A DNA stretch of 40,395 nucleotides from Flavobacteriaceae bacterium (lineage in GTDB: Bacteria > Bacteroidota > Bacteroidia > Flavobacteriales > Weeksellaceae): assembly GCA_030529185.1 (NCBI GenBank), contig JAUMXI010000010.1, positions 1 through 40,395 on the forward strand, in the 5' to 3' direction. Each line of letters starts with the position of its first letter. Position 1 is the stretch's first letter. The position numbers and the translations under genes are program-made. Below the pieces are notes generated by a model. The model searched no databases. It saw nothing but the letters and a program-made list of their open reading frames with translations, and was not told the DNA's origin. Shown here one piece after another: positions 39,717 through 40,395 of the stretch.

Positions 39717-40395
39717 AATCCAGCAAAGTCATTGTTTTAATGGTATCGGATTCTACGATATGGACATAAACCATAGTGGTTTTAATATCCGAGTGAGCCA
39801 ATAAAATCCTTAAATCTTCTACCTTTCCGCCCTTTCGTAAATAGTTGGTAGCGAATGTATGACGAGCGATGTGGCAGGTAAGATGTTTTCTAATTCCGAG
39901 AAAAACCGCGATTTCTTTAATGGTTTCATTAATGGTTTTGGGGGTAATTTTCTCTACGAATAATTTTTCATCGTGAGCCAATATCTTTTTGCAGGTTTCA
40001 TTGGTCATTAATATTTGTTGTTTCTTGGATTTTTGATTCCAGAAGTTAAAGAAATCTTCGGTCAATTGTTCTCTTTTCAGTTTCAGTAAATCATTAATAC
40101 GAAGCCCTGTCATACAATTGAAAAGGAAGTATCCCAAAGTTTTTTTATGGCTTTCTTTGATGAATTTAGAGAAATAATATTCTTTCATTCTATCCACTTC
40201 TGCAAGGGAAAGATTAACCCTATGGGAACGATGTTGTCTGATTTTAATTTGCTCTATATCAATGTTAATGATAAGTCCTTTCTTTTTCGCTAATTTGATA
40301 TAATGCTTGATGACTTTAATATTGCTATCTATGGTCACTTCTTGATTTCCGAGTTTAGAGGCAAGGTATTTTCTATATTTCTGGATAAATACTTC
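39715..40395 (-). CDS. Tyrosine recombinase/integrase (5' end outside the window)
   Basis: The visible 226 C-terminal residues (EVFIQKYRKYLASKLG to IKTMTLLD) belong to a Bacteroidota tyrosine recombinase. An arm/core-binding SAM-like domain covers the first ~85 residues. The catalytic core shows Arg in TGLRINDLLKL, HxxR in CHIARHTFATN, His in LLAHSDIKTT, and the nucleophile Tyr in MVYVHI. It should integrate or excise the phage-like element. The frame stays open to position 40395, so the gene starts beyond the right edge. It converges on the tail gene, with the palindrome between them. Confidence 0.9.
   Translation of the reverse strand, partial: EVFIQKYRKYLASKLGNQEVTIDSNIKVIKHYIKLAKKKGLIINIDIEQIKIRQHRSHRVNLSLAEVDRMKEYYFSKFIKESHKKTLGYFLFNCMTGLRINDLLKLKREQLTEDFFNFWNQKSKKQQILMTNETCKKILAHDEKLFVEKITPKTINETIKEIAVFLGIRKHLTCHIARHTFATNYLRKGGKVEDLRILLAHSDIKTTMVYVHIVESDTIKTMTLLD

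Noticed and set aside
1-40395. tRNA or rRNA genes, including as an integration target
   Set aside because: I found no convincing cloverleaf or rRNA segment by eye; a dedicated tRNA search was not possible.

Overview
The window looks like a flavobacterial (Bacteroidota) chromosome, most like the Chryseobacterium/Riemerella/Bergeyella group, although I cannot fix the genus. The reasons are: low GC; promoters of the Bacteroidota type (TTTG, about 19 bases, TAnnTTTG) before many genes; lineage markers (fused SecDF, PorT of type IX secretion, the rpmB-rpmG-DUF4295-ftsY cluster, a DUF4136 lipoprotein, a DUF6261 protein); and a 6S-type RNA between zapA and rny.

Positions 1-27930 are ordinary core genome in short operons closed by clear, often bidirectional hairpin terminators. 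From left to right: a barnase-like ribonuclease with its barstar inhibitor (minus strand); a 2-oxo acid dehydrogenase E2; a minus-strand group with a lipid kinase, a 2-oxoacid:ferredoxin oxidoreductase beta subunit, obgE, adk and hpt; purA-glyA; ychF; a decayed repeat lipoprotein next to a GC-richer DUF6261 gene; secDF; small envelope genes and lnt; rpmB-rpmG-DUF4295-ftsY-thiamine pyrophosphokinase; der-upp; a YkuD_2 L,D-transpeptidase lipoprotein; then rny, 6S RNA, zapA and its coiled-coil neighbour; porT-ubiE; and recX. Nucleotide salvage and synthesis (adk, hpt, purA, upp), ribosome/GTPase biology (obgE, ychF, der, ftsY) and envelope assembly (secDF, lnt, porT, zapA) dominate.

Right after the recX terminator the window changes to phage-derived DNA (about 27948 to the right edge). 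It holds four small genes, a small membrane protein, a 1371-residue tape measure protein, two large tail/baseplate-like proteins, and a convergent tyrosine recombinase that runs off the edge. I see no head, portal, terminase or lysis gene in the visible part, so it is either one end of a prophage or a tail-only element. Very AT-rich DNA carrying a small protein and a polytopic membrane protein interrupts the tail module. It has its own promoter and is flanked by a 12-bp direct repeat, as expected for a 'moron' cargo (possible superinfection exclusion or defence).

The most striking unexplained feature is at about 37215-37412. A perfect promoter is followed at its predicted start site by a ~140-nt RNA with two interleaved long inverted repeats (16 bp and 12 bp, pseudoknot topology), two local hairpins (one closed by a GUAA tetraloop) and a T-rich 3' end. 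The first 13 nt of the RNA are repeated exactly at the start codon of the next gene (106 residues), so one strand of the RNA can pair either with its own 5' end or with that gene's start. I do not recognise this element. A simpler promoter-plus-hairpin leader lies at 28719-28786 in the same module, and several genes in the window have a -7 box exactly 4 nt before the ATG, which suggests leaderless mRNAs.
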